Shown here: piece after piece, positions 36,803-45,126 of the stretch | How positions within the stretch are numbered: the first letter of the stretch is position 1 | Layout of the letters: every line of letters starts with the position of its first letter | NCBI RefSeq assembly: GCF_000422325.1 | Contig: NZ_AULO01000010.1 | Location: 124,001-188,000, forward strand | Direction: 5' to 3' | Length of the DNA stretch: 64,000 nt | Source of the DNA: Marinospirillum minutulum DSM 6287 | GTDB lineage: Bacteria; Pseudomonadota; Gammaproteobacteria; Pseudomonadales; Halomonadaceae | The notes under the pieces: model-generated | Seen by the model: the letters and a program-made list of their open reading frames with translations, nothing else | Database searches by the model: none | Told to the model about the DNA's origin: nothing | Translations under genes and position numbers: made by a program

Positions 36803-37478
36803 CATAAGCACCTAGCTCAAACCACGCATCTAATTTATCCCAAGCTTCAGCTGTACCATCGCTCTTCAAAGATGAAAACAGCTGTACGCTTAAATCACCT
36901 GCCATTTTATTCAACTCATTACGTACAGCTTGTAACTGGTTGGCAGCTGGGCCACGTTTTAACTTATCTGCTTTGGTTAGCAAAACATGTACGGGCAGGT
37001 CCCGACTCGTCGCTACATCTATAAGCTGCAAGTCAAAATCCGTTAGCGGGTGGCGAATATCCATCATTATCACCATGCCAGCTAAACATTGGCGCTGAGT
37101 AACGTAATCACCTAAATGCTGCCCCCAGTCTTTACGTATTGCGTTAGGAACCTTGGCATAACCGTAACCAGGTAGATCAACTAAACGTCGCTGTTCATCT
37201 AAACTAAAGAAGTTAATTAGCTGTGTACGACCCGGTGTTTTACTTGTTCTAGCTAAACGAGCTGATGTAAGACAATTAAGTGCACTTGATTTACCTGCGT
37301 TAGAACGCCCAGCAAAAGCAACTTCCCAGCCTTCATCTAAGGGGCAAAGTGCTAGCGTTGGCGCACTTATTAAAAAGCTAGTAGCGTTATAATGCTTGGG
37401 CTGCAGCACTTTTACAGGCTGGGAAGCAGGCTCATAAATAATTTTCTTAAAAGGCTTTTTTTTCTTAACCTGACGCAT
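36756..37478 (-). CDS. engB: ribosome biogenesis GTPase EngB (YihA/YsxC)
   Basis: A GTPase needed for large ribosomal subunit assembly. In 240 residues, G1 is GRSNAGKSS (57-65), G2 lies in [12 protein letters not shown]3 is DLPGYGYA and G4 is TKADK. It has about 25 extra residues at the N-terminus, rich in lysine, compared with E. coli. No clear ribosome site precedes the ATG at 37478, so an internal start is possible. The acidic C-terminal tail is encoded in DNA that also encodes the end of the DUF484 protein. It is divergent from cytochrome c4, an order shared with Pseudomonas. Confidence 0.94.
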   Translation of the reverse strand: MRQVKKKKPFKKIIYEPASQPVKVLQPKHYNATSFLISAPTLALCPLDEGWEVAFAGRSNAGKSSALNCLTSARLARTSKTPGRTQLINFFSLDEQRRLVDLPGYGYAKVPNAIRKDWGQHLGDYVTQRQCLAGMVIMMDIRHPLTDFDLQLIDVATSRDLPVHVLLTKADKLKRGPAANQLQAVRNELNKMAGDLSVQLFSSLKSDGTAEAWDKLDAWFELGAYAKTLDSLADDDELEH

Positions 37479-37529
37479 GGATAGGGGTCATCTACAAGAA
37501 ATTAAACAAAAGGGATTAGACTACTGGCA

Positions 37530-37558
37530 TTCCAGTTAGCTTAAGCCTTAGCTATAAT
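37530..37558 (+). promoter_or_regulatory. putative sigma-70 promoter for the cytochrome c4 gene
   Basis: A perfect -10 hexamer TATAAT lies at 37553-37558, with a poor -35 candidate TTCCAG at 37530-37535 (17-base spacer). The leader that follows contains GTCCGT (37595-37600) and its inverted copy ACGGAC (37624-37629), which could form a stem in the message. Only the -10 match is strong. Confidence 0.4.
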
Positions 37559-37668
37559 GCGGTAACTAATAAGGTTAATAGTTTATCACTCACCGTCCGT
37601 AGGCGCGATGCTAGTGCCAGTTAACGGACAAATGATTTTAAAGACTAGCAAAAGACGAGACCCAACCG

Positions 37669-38274
37669 ATGATGAAAAAACTACTGTTAAGCCTAACTCT
37701 AGCTGCTGGTGTTGCTGGAATGGCCAATGCACAAAGCGTAGAAATGAAAACAGCTACCTGTACGGCTTGCCATGGCGGTGAAGGTATCAGCATGGTTCCT
37801 AACTGGCCTAATCTTGCTGGCCAAGGCAGCAACTATTTATACAAACAAATTATTGATATTCGCGATGGTCGTCGTGATATTCCAGAAATGGTTGGTATGG
37901 TTGATCATTTTACCGATGAAGATGTGCGTGAAATTGCTAACTTTTATGCCAGCAAGCCAGCTAACCTAGGTCAAACTGACCCAGCTTTAGCAGAAAAAGG
38001 CCGCAATCTTTACCGTGCAGGCGATATGGCTAAAGGCATTCCTGCTTGTACTGCTTGTCACCTACCCAATGGCGGTGGTAACAAGCCAGCAGCCTTCCCA
38101 GCAGTTTCTGGCCAACACCCAACTTACACAGTTAACCAGCTAACAGCCTTCCGTGCGGGTGAGCGTACCAATGACCCTAACTCGATGATGCGCCTAATCG
38201 CAGAAAAAATGTCTGATGCAGAAATGGAAGCCGTTGCCTCTTACATGTATGGTCTACACGGTACTAACCGTTAA
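37669..38274 (+). CDS. dihaem cytochrome c4
   Basis: 201 residues with a signal peptide (cleavage after MANA, about 21) and two haem motifs in tandem domains: C31-C34-H35 (CTACHGG) and C127-C130-H131 (CTACHLP). Cytochrome c4 is a membrane-associated periplasmic electron carrier to terminal oxidases. GETRTND-like and MSDAEMEAVASYM segments are typical of the family. The gene is followed by a strong terminator only 13 bases before dsbA, and faces engB across a 190-base shared upstream region. Confidence 0.92.
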   Translation: MMKKLLLSLTLAAGVAGMANAQSVEMKTATCTACHGGEGISMVPNWPNLAGQGSNYLYKQIIDIRDGRRDIPEMVGMVDHFTDEDVREIANFYASKPANLGQTDPALAEKGRNLYRAGDMAKGIPACTACHLPNGGGNKPAAFPAVSGQHPTYTVNQLTAFRAGERTNDPNSMMRLIAEKMSDAEMEAVASYMYGLHGTNR

Positions 38275-38302
38275 TAGCTCAAAATAGCTTTTTAAAGATA
38301 AC

Positions 38303-38334
38303 CAGAAAGGGGTGGCAACACCCCTTTCTGTTTT
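38303..38334 (+). terminator. Rho-independent terminator between cytochrome c4 and dsbA
   Basis: CAGAAAGGGGTG and CACCCCTTTCTG form a perfect 12-bp stem with a GCAA tetraloop, followed by TTTT. The structure ends only a dozen bases before the dsbA start, so it may act as an attenuator. Otherwise dsbA needs its own promoter inside or upstream of the hairpin. Confidence 0.88.
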
Positions 38335-38346
38335 GGAGTTTTATGT

Positions 38347-38961
38347 ATGAAGAAAACACTTCGCAACCTACTATTCATTACCTTCAGCCTGCTTTCAATC
38401 GAAGCATTTGCTCAAGGCTATACCACCCTAAAAGATCAAGCACCCTTACAGGTTGCGCCTGATAAAATTGAAGTGACCTCTGTTTTCTCTTATACCTGCC
38501 CCTATTGCTATCAGCTAGAGCCACTTTTACAAACCTGGGCAGCACAACAAGATTCAGATATTGAAGTTGTACACCTGCCAGCTGCTTTTAATAAGCAATG
38601 GGAACACCTAGCTCGTGCCTACTACATTATGGATGCCTTAGATTTAAGCGAACAGGCACACATGGGACTTTTTAACGCTATCCATCAAGAAAATGCCAAC
38701 CTTGGCAGTCAGCGAGCCTTAGGCAAGTTTTTTGAACGCTATGGCGCAAAAAGTGAACAGGTAAATCAGCTTTACGCCAGCTTTGGTGTAGAAAGCCGTT
38801 TGCGCCAAGACCTAGCTCGCCTAAAGGCTTACCGTGTTACTGGTGTGCCTGCCATTGTTATTGATGGTCGCTACGTTGTTGATGGTAAGTCAGCTGGCAG
38901 TTTAGCCAATATGCTAAAAGTAGCCGATGAGCTTATTGCCGAGCTTCGTAAATCACGCTAA
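38347..38961 (+). CDS. dsbA: thiol:disulfide interchange protein DsbA with CPYC active site
   Basis: A periplasmic thioredoxin-fold oxidase that inserts disulfides into secreted proteins; DsbB at 26139 should reoxidise it. 204 residues, signal peptide ending near EAFAQ (23), redox pair C51-P-Y-C54, cis-proline in TGVPAIV. E. coli and Pseudomonas DsbA have CPHC, where the histidine makes the protein a very strong oxidant. Tyrosine there is typical of glutaredoxins and suggests a different redox potential. The helical insertion and overall length are ordinary. GGAG precedes the start and a terminator hairpin lies immediately upstream. Confidence 0.92.
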   Translation: MKKTLRNLLFITFSLLSIEAFAQGYTTLKDQAPLQVAPDKIEVTSVFSYTCPYCYQLEPLLQTWAAQQDSDIEVVHLPAAFNKQWEHLARAYYIMDALDLSEQAHMGLFNAIHQENANLGSQRALGKFFERYGAKSEQVNQLYASFGVESRLRQDLARLKAYRVTGVPAIVIDGRYVVDGKSAGSLANMLKVADELIAELRKSR

Positions 38962-39076
38962 GTGCGCTACAAATAACTGCAAAGTTATGTTGCGTGTTAC
39001 AGGTTGAAACGGACAAGCACCAACAAAACATTTATCATGCGTATCTACCTTCTACTAGATACACAGTGGTTTTGCT

Positions 39077-40006
39077 GTGAATATGCCAGACGATAATTAT
39101 GGAATAGACTCTACACCTTTGGGTAGTAGATCAAAAGATCAGGATACTTGGGCTACTAATCAGAAAACCAACTCTGAAGAAGCCAAGGAAAGTCGTGCTG
39201 CCCGAGAAAAAGAACGCCTTCTCTGGGAAGAAGAAGAGCGGCAGAAAAAAATCAAAGAAAGAGAAGAGGCTGAAAAGCAGCGTTTAGAAGCAGAAAGACG
39301 TGCACTTTATGCTGAACTTGAAAGCCTAGACTATGACTTGCTTTCGCTCTTAGACTTCCCAACAGACCACGAGCTTTATGCTGCTAAGCGTGCTAGAACT
39401 CTGTGGTTTATAGCTTTGGGTTCGGCGCTCTTTCTTTTTCTTGCTAGCCTTCTAAGCTTAACCAGCCCTTGGGTTGGTGGTATTGCTGGTGGCATTGCCT
39501 TTGTACTTTGGCTAACCCACGGTGCTGGCATGATGAGCTACTTCCCTTCTCTTAACCGCTACCCAGCTTTAGTAACCCAGCGCAAACGCTTAAAGCGTGA
39601 CCTAATTGAATACATTCGTAACCTAGAAGGTCGATTAGGTTACATGCATCGTATTTATCCACTAGTCGAGTACAACCCGCGCTTAGGCTCTAGAAAGTTT
39701 AAGCGCCTAGCTTTAATGTCAAAAGAACACACCCTACTAGCCAACCTGCGCACCCTACAAGATACGCGAGCCTACCATGAGTATATGGTTGAAGCGCTAC
39801 GCGGCTATCAGGAAATGTTACAACAAGAAAAAGAAGATAAATTTGTTGAATCTATGGATTTTGATCCAGACCTGCTTGAAGAAAATGCCCAGCAAAAAAA
39901 TAATGCTGACCAGCAAACCAAAGAGGCCGAGCAAGCAACAGAAGAAGAACAGGAAACTAGCGCCTCTAGCAATCAAGACACTAGCCTTTTTCCACCTAAA
40001 GATTAA
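39077..40006 (+). CDS. unrecognised membrane protein with long charged coiled coil
   Basis: I do not recognise this 309-residue protein. It has a polar N-terminus, a highly charged Glu/Lys/Arg coiled coil at about 33-82 (many EEE/ERQKK repeats), two closely spaced membrane segments at about 109-127 and 131-150 forming a hairpin, a basic region with RKRLKRDLIEYIRNLEGRLGYMHRIYP after them, and an acidic Gln/Glu-rich tail from about 255. The layout puts both ends in the cytoplasm, as in scaffold or envelope-organising proteins. The start is GTG 39077 or ATG 39083. It stands between dsbA and the convergent peroxidase gene, probably with its own promoter. Confidence 0.75.
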   Translation: MNMPDDNYGIDSTPLGSRSKDQDTWATNQKTNSEEAKESRAAREKERLLWEEEERQKKIKEREEAEKQRLEAERRALYAELESLDYDLLSLLDFPTDHELYAAKRARTLWFIALGSALFLFLASLLSLTSPWVGGIAGGIAFVLWLTHGAGMMSYFPSLNRYPALVTQRKRLKRDLIEYIRNLEGRLGYMHRIYPLVEYNPRLGSRKFKRLALMSKEHTLLANLRTLQDTRAYHEYMVEALRGYQEMLQQEKEDKFVESMDFDPDLLEENAQQKNNADQQTKEAEQATEEEQETSASSNQDTSLFPPKD

Positions 40007-40026
40007 GCAAACTTCAACTTTCTAAG

Positions 40027-41169
40027 CTATTGCTTGGCTTTTAACAAATGCTCATAACGTTGATCAGTCAGTGTTTTCATAAAAGCTACTAACGCATCTA
40101 TCCGTCGGTCATCTAAAGCCGGCCCCATCGTTAGCAAATCCATTGAAATATTCTCTGCTATTTCTGGTTCACCCCAAAGCTCACCCGTTTCAGGGTTAAT
40201 CTGCCGTTTAGCTGCCTTGCTGTTAAATTTGTTGTAAAACAGTACCACCGTACGTAAGTCTTCAAACACCCCGTTATGCATATATGGGCCAGTCACTGCC
40301 ACATTACGCAGGGTTGGAGTACGAAACTTGCCACGCTGGGCAGGGTCGTTTACGTCTGGGTGCTGAAACAAACCCTCATCTAACACCTTCACCCCATTCA
40401 TAGCCCGCAGCGCTTTATTTTCTGGTACGCCAATATTGTGGTACTCGAAGTTGGTAAACACTTCGCCGCTACGGTTAGGCGTTGTTTCTAACTGATGACA
40501 TTGGTTGCAGTTAGTAAATTGCTGCGAAAAAAACAAAGTACGCCCCAATTCTTCTTCATCAGTAAAGGTGTATTCACCGCGTTGTTCACGGTCATATTTA
40601 GAGTCATAAGGATTAAACAAAGCGGTTCTTTCAAAAGCAGCAATTGCATCTGCCATCGCTTTATAAGCGGTATCTGAATCTGCAAATACCTGTTCGCCAT
40701 ACAACTGTTTAAAGGCGGCAACATAGTTAGAATTCAGTTTTAGGCGTGCAACCACTTCAGCAGCAGAGGTCATACCCATTTCAATCGGATTGAGTGGCGG
40801 TCCTTCGGCTTGTTCTGCCAAGGTTGCTGCTCTTCCATCTAAAAATAAACCACCAGCATAAATGCCATTAGCTTTTAAATGAAAGGGTGGAATAGCTGCC
40901 GCATAGGTGACTGTGGGTGCATTACGGTCGCCCAAAGAATGGCCGTCATCACCCAAGGAAACTGCTGCCGCAACACCCTGACCACGCTTATCGACAAAGG
41001 CTTGACCTACTTGGTGACAGCTAGCACAAGATTGGGTGAAATTCTTAGACAAGGCTGTGTCAAAAAATAGCTGTTGGCCTAGGTGTTCTTTTTGGGTTGC
41101 CAAGGTGTTAGCTGTTGCTGGCAAAGCAAAAGCTAATCCGAGCAAAACAAGGGTGTGCCTACTGAACAT
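40027..41169 (-). CDS. dihaem cytochrome c peroxidase / MauG-family protein
   Basis: 380 residues, signal peptide ending near PATA (20), haem motifs C48-C51-H52 and C221-C224-H225, and the FRTPTLRNVAVTGPYMHNGVF block typical of bacterial dihaem peroxidases. These reduce hydrogen peroxide in the periplasm using cytochrome electrons; MauG-like members oxidise protein residues instead. It is divergent from an imelysin operon, with a candidate Fur site in the shared 120 bases. That arrangement recurs in iron-regulated loci and suggests a role in iron or haem handling rather than simple peroxide defence. Confidence 0.9.
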   Translation of the reverse strand: MFSRHTLVLLGLAFALPATANTLATQKEHLGQQLFFDTALSKNFTQSCASCHQVGQAFVDKRGQGVAAAVSLGDDGHSLGDRNAPTVTYAAAIPPFHLKANGIYAGGLFLDGRAATLAEQAEGPPLNPIEMGMTSAAEVVARLKLNSNYVAAFKQLYGEQVFADSDTAYKAMADAIAAFERTALFNPYDSKYDREQRGEYTFTDEEELGRTLFFSQQFTNCNQCHQLETTPNRSGEVFTNFEYHNIGVPENKALRAMNGVKVLDEGLFQHPDVNDPAQRGKFRTPTLRNVAVTGPYMHNGVFEDLRTVVLFYNKFNSKAAKRQINPETGELWGEPEIAENISMDLLTMGPALDDRRIDALVAFMKTLTDQRYEHLLKAKQ

Positions 41170-41197
41170 TTTAATTTCCTTTTAAATCATACCAAAT

Positions 41198-41216
41198 GAT
41201 AACGATTTTTATTAAA
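41198..41216. promoter_or_regulatory. candidate Fur box between the divergent peroxidase and imelysin genes
   Basis: GATAACGATTTTTATTAAA matches the 19-base Fur consensus (GATAATGATAATCATTATC) at 13 of 19 positions by my count. It is 29 bases upstream of the peroxidase start and 74 bases upstream of the imelysin start. The flanks are also rich in ATAAT/ATTAT-like stretches. The neighbouring gene families are commonly iron-regulated, which supports the call. Confidence 0.5.
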
Positions 41217-41289
41217 TTAATTATTTCCAATCATAATGAGAAGTGTTACCGTTAACAACGATTTTCACACCTCTAAAGGATCTTTTTTT

Positions 41290-42564
41290 ATGCGTCTACT
41301 TACAGGACTAGCGCTAGCCTTCAGTTTAACCGGCTGCGCTTCATTAACAACACCTTCTAAACCTGCTGAACCTGCTGATATATTAACGACTTATAGTGAA
41401 ATAGCTGAAGCTGGGTATAGCGATTCAGTTGCCCTTGCAAAGGTTTTGCGTACTAAAGTTCATGCTTTGTTAGCGAATCCAACGGAAGCTAATTTACAAG
41501 CTGCACGTGAAGCCTGGATAGCCTCACGTGTGCCTTACCAACAAACTGAAGTTTACCGTTTTGGTAATGAAATCGTTGATGATTGGGAAGGACGAGTCAA
41601 TGCTTGGCCTTTAGATGAAGGCTTAATTGATTACGTAGATACCAGCAGTTATGGCGAAGAATCTGATGAAAACCTACTTTATACCGCCAACGTAATTGCC
41701 AATACCAGCCTACGTTTAGGCAGCCAAAAAATTGATACCAGCAAAATAACTGCTGAGCTACTTGCTGAAACCCTACACGAAGCAGATGAAATTGAAGCTA
41801 ACGTAGCCACCGGTTACCACGCTATAGAGTTTTTGCTTTGGGGTCAGGATTTATACGGCACTGAACCCGGTTCAGGCGAGCGCCCAGCTACTGATTACAG
41901 CCTAGATAACTGTACTGGTGGTAACTGTGACCGTCGCCGTGACTACCTAAGCGTAGCGACAGATTTACTGATTAGTGACCTAGAAGAAATGGCTGCTAAC
42001 TGGCAAGAAGGTGGCGAAGCACGTGCAGCCTTAGCCGCTAAGGGGACAGAGGGTGGTTTAGCCACTATTTTAATTGGTATGGGTAGCCTGTCTTACGGTG
42101 AACTTGCGGGTGAGCGAACCAAACTAGGCCTTATGTTGCATGACCCAGAAGAAGAGCACGACTGCTTCTCAGATAACACGCACAACTCCCACTTCTACGA
42201 TGTGGTAGGCATTCGTAATGTTTACCTAGGCGAATACACCCGTGTTGATGGTAGCAAAGTTAAAGGCCCTAGCCTCTCAGACCTAGTAAAAGCTAAGGAT
42301 GCTGCACTCGATAAACAGTTACGTGCAGAGCTAGATGCTTCTTTAAATGCCGCTTCAGCTATTGTTAAATCAGCAGAACAAGGCTCACCTTTTGATGTGT
42401 TAATTGCCGCAGGCAACAAACAAGGCAATACCCTAGTGCAAGGCTTGGTGGATGGTTTAACCACACAAACTCGCTCAATTGAAGCCGTAATGAGCTTGCT
42501 TGGTATAGAGAATACTGAACTTGAAGGTTCTGATAGCCTAGACAACCCAGCTAGCGTGATGTAA
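41290..42564 (+). CDS. imelysin-family lipoprotein (IrpA/IcmP-like, M75)
   Basis: 424 residues from the ATG at 41290, preceded by AAAGGA. The signal peptide ends in lipobox LTGC (C16), so it is a lipoprotein. The imelysin domain carries GYHAIE (175-180), the GxHxxE motif thought to bind metal, followed by FLLWGQDLYG. Despite early protease claims for IcmP, the family is generally linked to iron acquisition and resembles EfeO. First of four same-strand genes (spacings 10, -1 and -14 bases) forming an operon with a dihaem oxidoreductase, a second imelysin and a DUF1513 protein. Confidence 0.9.
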   Translation: MRLLTGLALAFSLTGCASLTTPSKPAEPADILTTYSEIAEAGYSDSVALAKVLRTKVHALLANPTEANLQAAREAWIASRVPYQQTEVYRFGNEIVDDWEGRVNAWPLDEGLIDYVDTSSYGEESDENLLYTANVIANTSLRLGSQKIDTSKITAELLAETLHEADEIEANVATGYHAIEFLLWGQDLYGTEPGSGERPATDYSLDNCTGGNCDRRRDYLSVATDLLISDLEEMAANWQEGGEARAALAAKGTEGGLATILIGMGSLSYGELAGERTKLGLMLHDPEEEHDCFSDNTHNSHFYDVVGIRNVYLGEYTRVDGSKVKGPSLSDLVKAKDAALDKQLRAELDASLNAASAIVKSAEQGSPFDVLIAAGNKQGNTLVQGLVDGLTTQTRSIEAVMSLLGIENTELEGSDSLDNPASVM

Positions 42565-42574
42565 ACCTTAATTT

Positions 42575-44011
42575 ATGACTAACAAACCCTTGTTAGCCAG
42601 TTTAGCAATCCGCAGTAGACTAATAACTTTGGTTCTACTGTTGGTTGCTTCTTCTTGGCTTAATGCAAACCCTTTATTGCCTGGAGGCGAAACAACCGCT
42701 GCTAGCCTGAAGGGCAAACATGCTTTTTCACAGCCTGCAGCAAATATGTCACTTGAAGAGCGGATGAATTTTAATCTAGGTGAGGCAATTTTTGGCAAAC
42801 TCTGGGTTTCTTCACCTTCTTCTACCACCGCTAGTGATGGTTTAGGGCCGCTTTACAATGCCCGTTCTTGCTTGCGCTGCCATGTGAATAATGGTCGTGG
42901 CAAACCGCCTGAACCTGACCTAGCCCAAAGCAATGCTCGCTCTTTATTTTTACGTTTAAGCATTCCGCCACAAAATTCAGAAGACCCCAGTGGCAAGCTT
43001 GCTGCTATTCCTGAGCCTGTTTACGGTGCACAATTACAAGACCAGTCCATTCAAGGCTTGGCTGCTGAGGGTCGAGTTCGCCTAACCTATACCTATTCAA
43101 CCCTCACCCTTGCCGGTGGCGAAGAAGTGGAGCTGCGCCAACCTCATTATTTCATTGACCAACTAGCCTATGGTGACTTACACCCGCAATTACGCACCTC
43201 AGCCCGCGTTACACCACCCATGTTAGGCCTAGGTTTATTAGAAGCCATTCCAGAAAGTGAACTAGAAAAAAATGTAGCAACCCAGCAAAAGCACCCTGAA
43301 ATTAGCGGCAAACTTAATAAAGTGTGGGATCATCAATTACAAAAAACTGTGGTAGGGCGCTTTGGCTGGAAGGCAATTCAACCCAACTTAAAGCAGCAAA
43401 ATGCGGCGGCTTTTATTGAAGATATTGGTATTTCAACAACTATTTTTCCGCAAGGTTATGGCGGCTGCACTAGCGCACAAACCGACTGCCGATTACTGCC
43501 CGATGGTAATAGCGAACATTTAGGCGGTGTAGAAGCTTCACCGATTATGACTCAAGTGCTGGAGTTTTACACTCAAACCCTAGCTGTTCCACCTAGGCGT
43601 AACGCCCAAGATGCCCAAGTATTAGCCGGTGAAAAAATTTTTAAACAGTTGGATTGTGCGGCTTGCCACCGCCCTAATTACACCACTGCAAAAAATGCAC
43701 TGCCACTCTTAAAAAACCAAAGCATCTGGCCTTACACTGATTTACTATTGCATGACATGGGCGCAGGTCTTGCCGATAATCATAGCGAGTTTTTAGCCAG
43801 TGGCAGCCAATGGCGCACACCGCCGCTTTGGGGTGTGGGTTTAACCCAGCTTATTAGTGGTCATTCGCAGCTATTACACGATGGCCGTGCTCGCTCTATT
43901 CAAGAAGCCATTCTTTGGCACGGTGGCGAAGCCGAAGCATCCAAGCAGCAGTTTATCGCCTTACCTAAAAGCCAGCGCCAGCAGCTTATACACTTTGTGG
44001 AGTCTCTTTAA
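42575..44011 (+). CDS. dihaem oxidoreductase-like protein (DUF1111, 'thiol oxidoreductase')
   Basis: 478 residues with a signal anchor (about 10-32). The first haem site is C99-C102-H103 (CLRCHVNNGRG), and a second lies in LDCAACHRP near residue 365. The C-terminal HDGRARSIQEAILWHGGEA is a strong family marker. These proteins nearly always accompany imelysins in iron-regulated loci; they may oxidise or reduce iron at the cell surface, but no reaction is proven. The label 'thiol oxidoreductase' is a database name without support here. It shares one base with the start of the next gene. Confidence 0.87.
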   Translation: MTNKPLLASLAIRSRLITLVLLLVASSWLNANPLLPGGETTAASLKGKHAFSQPAANMSLEERMNFNLGEAIFGKLWVSSPSSTTASDGLGPLYNARSCLRCHVNNGRGKPPEPDLAQSNARSLFLRLSIPPQNSEDPSGKLAAIPEPVYGAQLQDQSIQGLAAEGRVRLTYTYSTLTLAGGEEVELRQPHYFIDQLAYGDLHPQLRTSARVTPPMLGLGLLEAIPESELEKNVATQQKHPEISGKLNKVWDHQLQKTVVGRFGWKAIQPNLKQQNAAAFIEDIGISTTIFPQGYGGCTSAQTDCRLLPDGNSEHLGGVEASPIMTQVLEFYTQTLAVPPRRNAQDAQVLAGEKIFKQLDCAACHRPNYTTAKNALPLLKNQSIWPYTDLLLHDMGAGLADNHSEFLASGSQWRTPPLWGVGLTQLISGHSQLLHDGRARSIQEAILWHGGEAEASKQQFIALPKSQRQQLIHFVESL

Positions 44012-45126
44012 TGCCATCTTTACCTATCTTTTCCACGAAATTCACTGCCAAAGCCTCACTTATTGCTTTGGTGCTGACTTCAACTAGCCAAGCTTTAGCA
44101 GCTCCTAGCCAAGACCAGTGGCAAGCGTATAACCAAGCGGCTATTAACCAGTTGGTAGTTCCTGGCTATCAACAACTCACCCAAGCCTTAGAAGCTAGCC
44201 AAACTCAAGTCAATGCCTTGTGTGAAGCAAGCAAACTTACCAAATCACAAAAGCTAGCCAAGCTAGAAGCAGCACAAGTGGCCTATCAAACAGCCATGAA
44301 CCAATGGCAAGCGATACAACACATTCAATACGGCCCTGTTACTTTACTCATGCGTAACTACGGATTGCACTACTGGCCAGACAAGCGAGGCACAGGTGCT
44401 AGCCAACTTCGCAGTGCCTTGCTGCTAGACGATGCTGTTTATAATGATGACTTTTTTCAATCTTCTAGTATTAGCTTAAAAGGCTTTCCTGCCATGGAAA
44501 AACTGCTATTTGATGCCGATGCACTAGAAAACCTTCAGCCCAACACTACTTCTTGCCGCTTTTTAATGGGTGTTAATCATTATATGGCGATGGTTGCTAA
44601 AGAAATTGAACAAGACTGGATGCTTCAAGCAGAAAGGCAGCTAAACCCAGGCAGCAATCCTTATTACGACACGCCAGCAGAAGCCGCCATTCCTTTAATG
44701 AAATCCTTGGCTGAGCCGCTACAGGTGATAATGGATTACAAGCTGGATTACCCACTGGGTAGTAGCTTTGAGAAAGCCCGTTGGACCCGCAGTGAATCTT
44801 GGCGCAGTAATCAATCCATTCGCAATATCAACACCAACCTAGAAGCCTTGCACCAGCTTTACAGTGGCTTAAAGCCTGTTAGCGTGTATTCTTTATTGCT
44901 GGAAGCAGGCGAAAAAAACCTAGCCAACACGATAGAAACAAGCTTCAAAACTCTGAATCAACAGTTTCAAAAAATACCCGAAGTTAATCAAAAAGATTTA
45001 ATGACTAACACCGACCAGCAACTACGCCAGTTGCGCCCAGCAATTGAAGAACTGCAAAAAAACCTTCAGTTAGCTATGGCAGTACTTGAAATTCACCTAG
45101 GGTTTAATAGTCGTGATGGTGACTAA
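44011..45126 (+). CDS. second imelysin-family periplasmic protein
   Basis: 371 residues with a signal peptide ending near ALAA (31). It aligns in general pattern with imelysins: a helical repeat with a YGPVTLLMRNYGLHYWPDKRG block and GFPAMEKLLFD in the position of the metal motif. The histidine of GxHxxE is replaced by proline, as in the GFPALE-type subgroup, so metal binding may differ from the first imelysin. It probably works with the preceding oxidoreductase, whose gene overlaps by one base. The DUF1513 gene starts 14 bases before its end. Confidence 0.85.
   Translation: MPSLPIFSTKFTAKASLIALVLTSTSQALAAPSQDQWQAYNQAAINQLVVPGYQQLTQALEASQTQVNALCEASKLTKSQKLAKLEAAQVAYQTAMNQWQAIQHIQYGPVTLLMRNYGLHYWPDKRGTGASQLRSALLLDDAVYNDDFFQSSSISLKGFPAMEKLLFDADALENLQPNTTSCRFLMGVNHYMAMVAKEIEQDWMLQAERQLNPGSNPYYDTPAEAAIPLMKSLAEPLQVIMDYKLDYPLGSSFEKARWTRSESWRSNQSIRNINTNLEALHQLYSGLKPVSVYSLLLEAGEKNLANTIETSFKTLNQQFQKIPEVNQKDLMTNTDQQLRQLRPAIEELQKNLQLAMAVLEIHLGFNSRDGD

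Noticed and set aside
37479-37668. Spot 42-like small RNA beside engB
   Set aside because: The location is suggestive because E. coli spf is next to engB, and there is a TATAAT. I find no terminator hairpin with a T run and no recognisable Spot 42 sequence.
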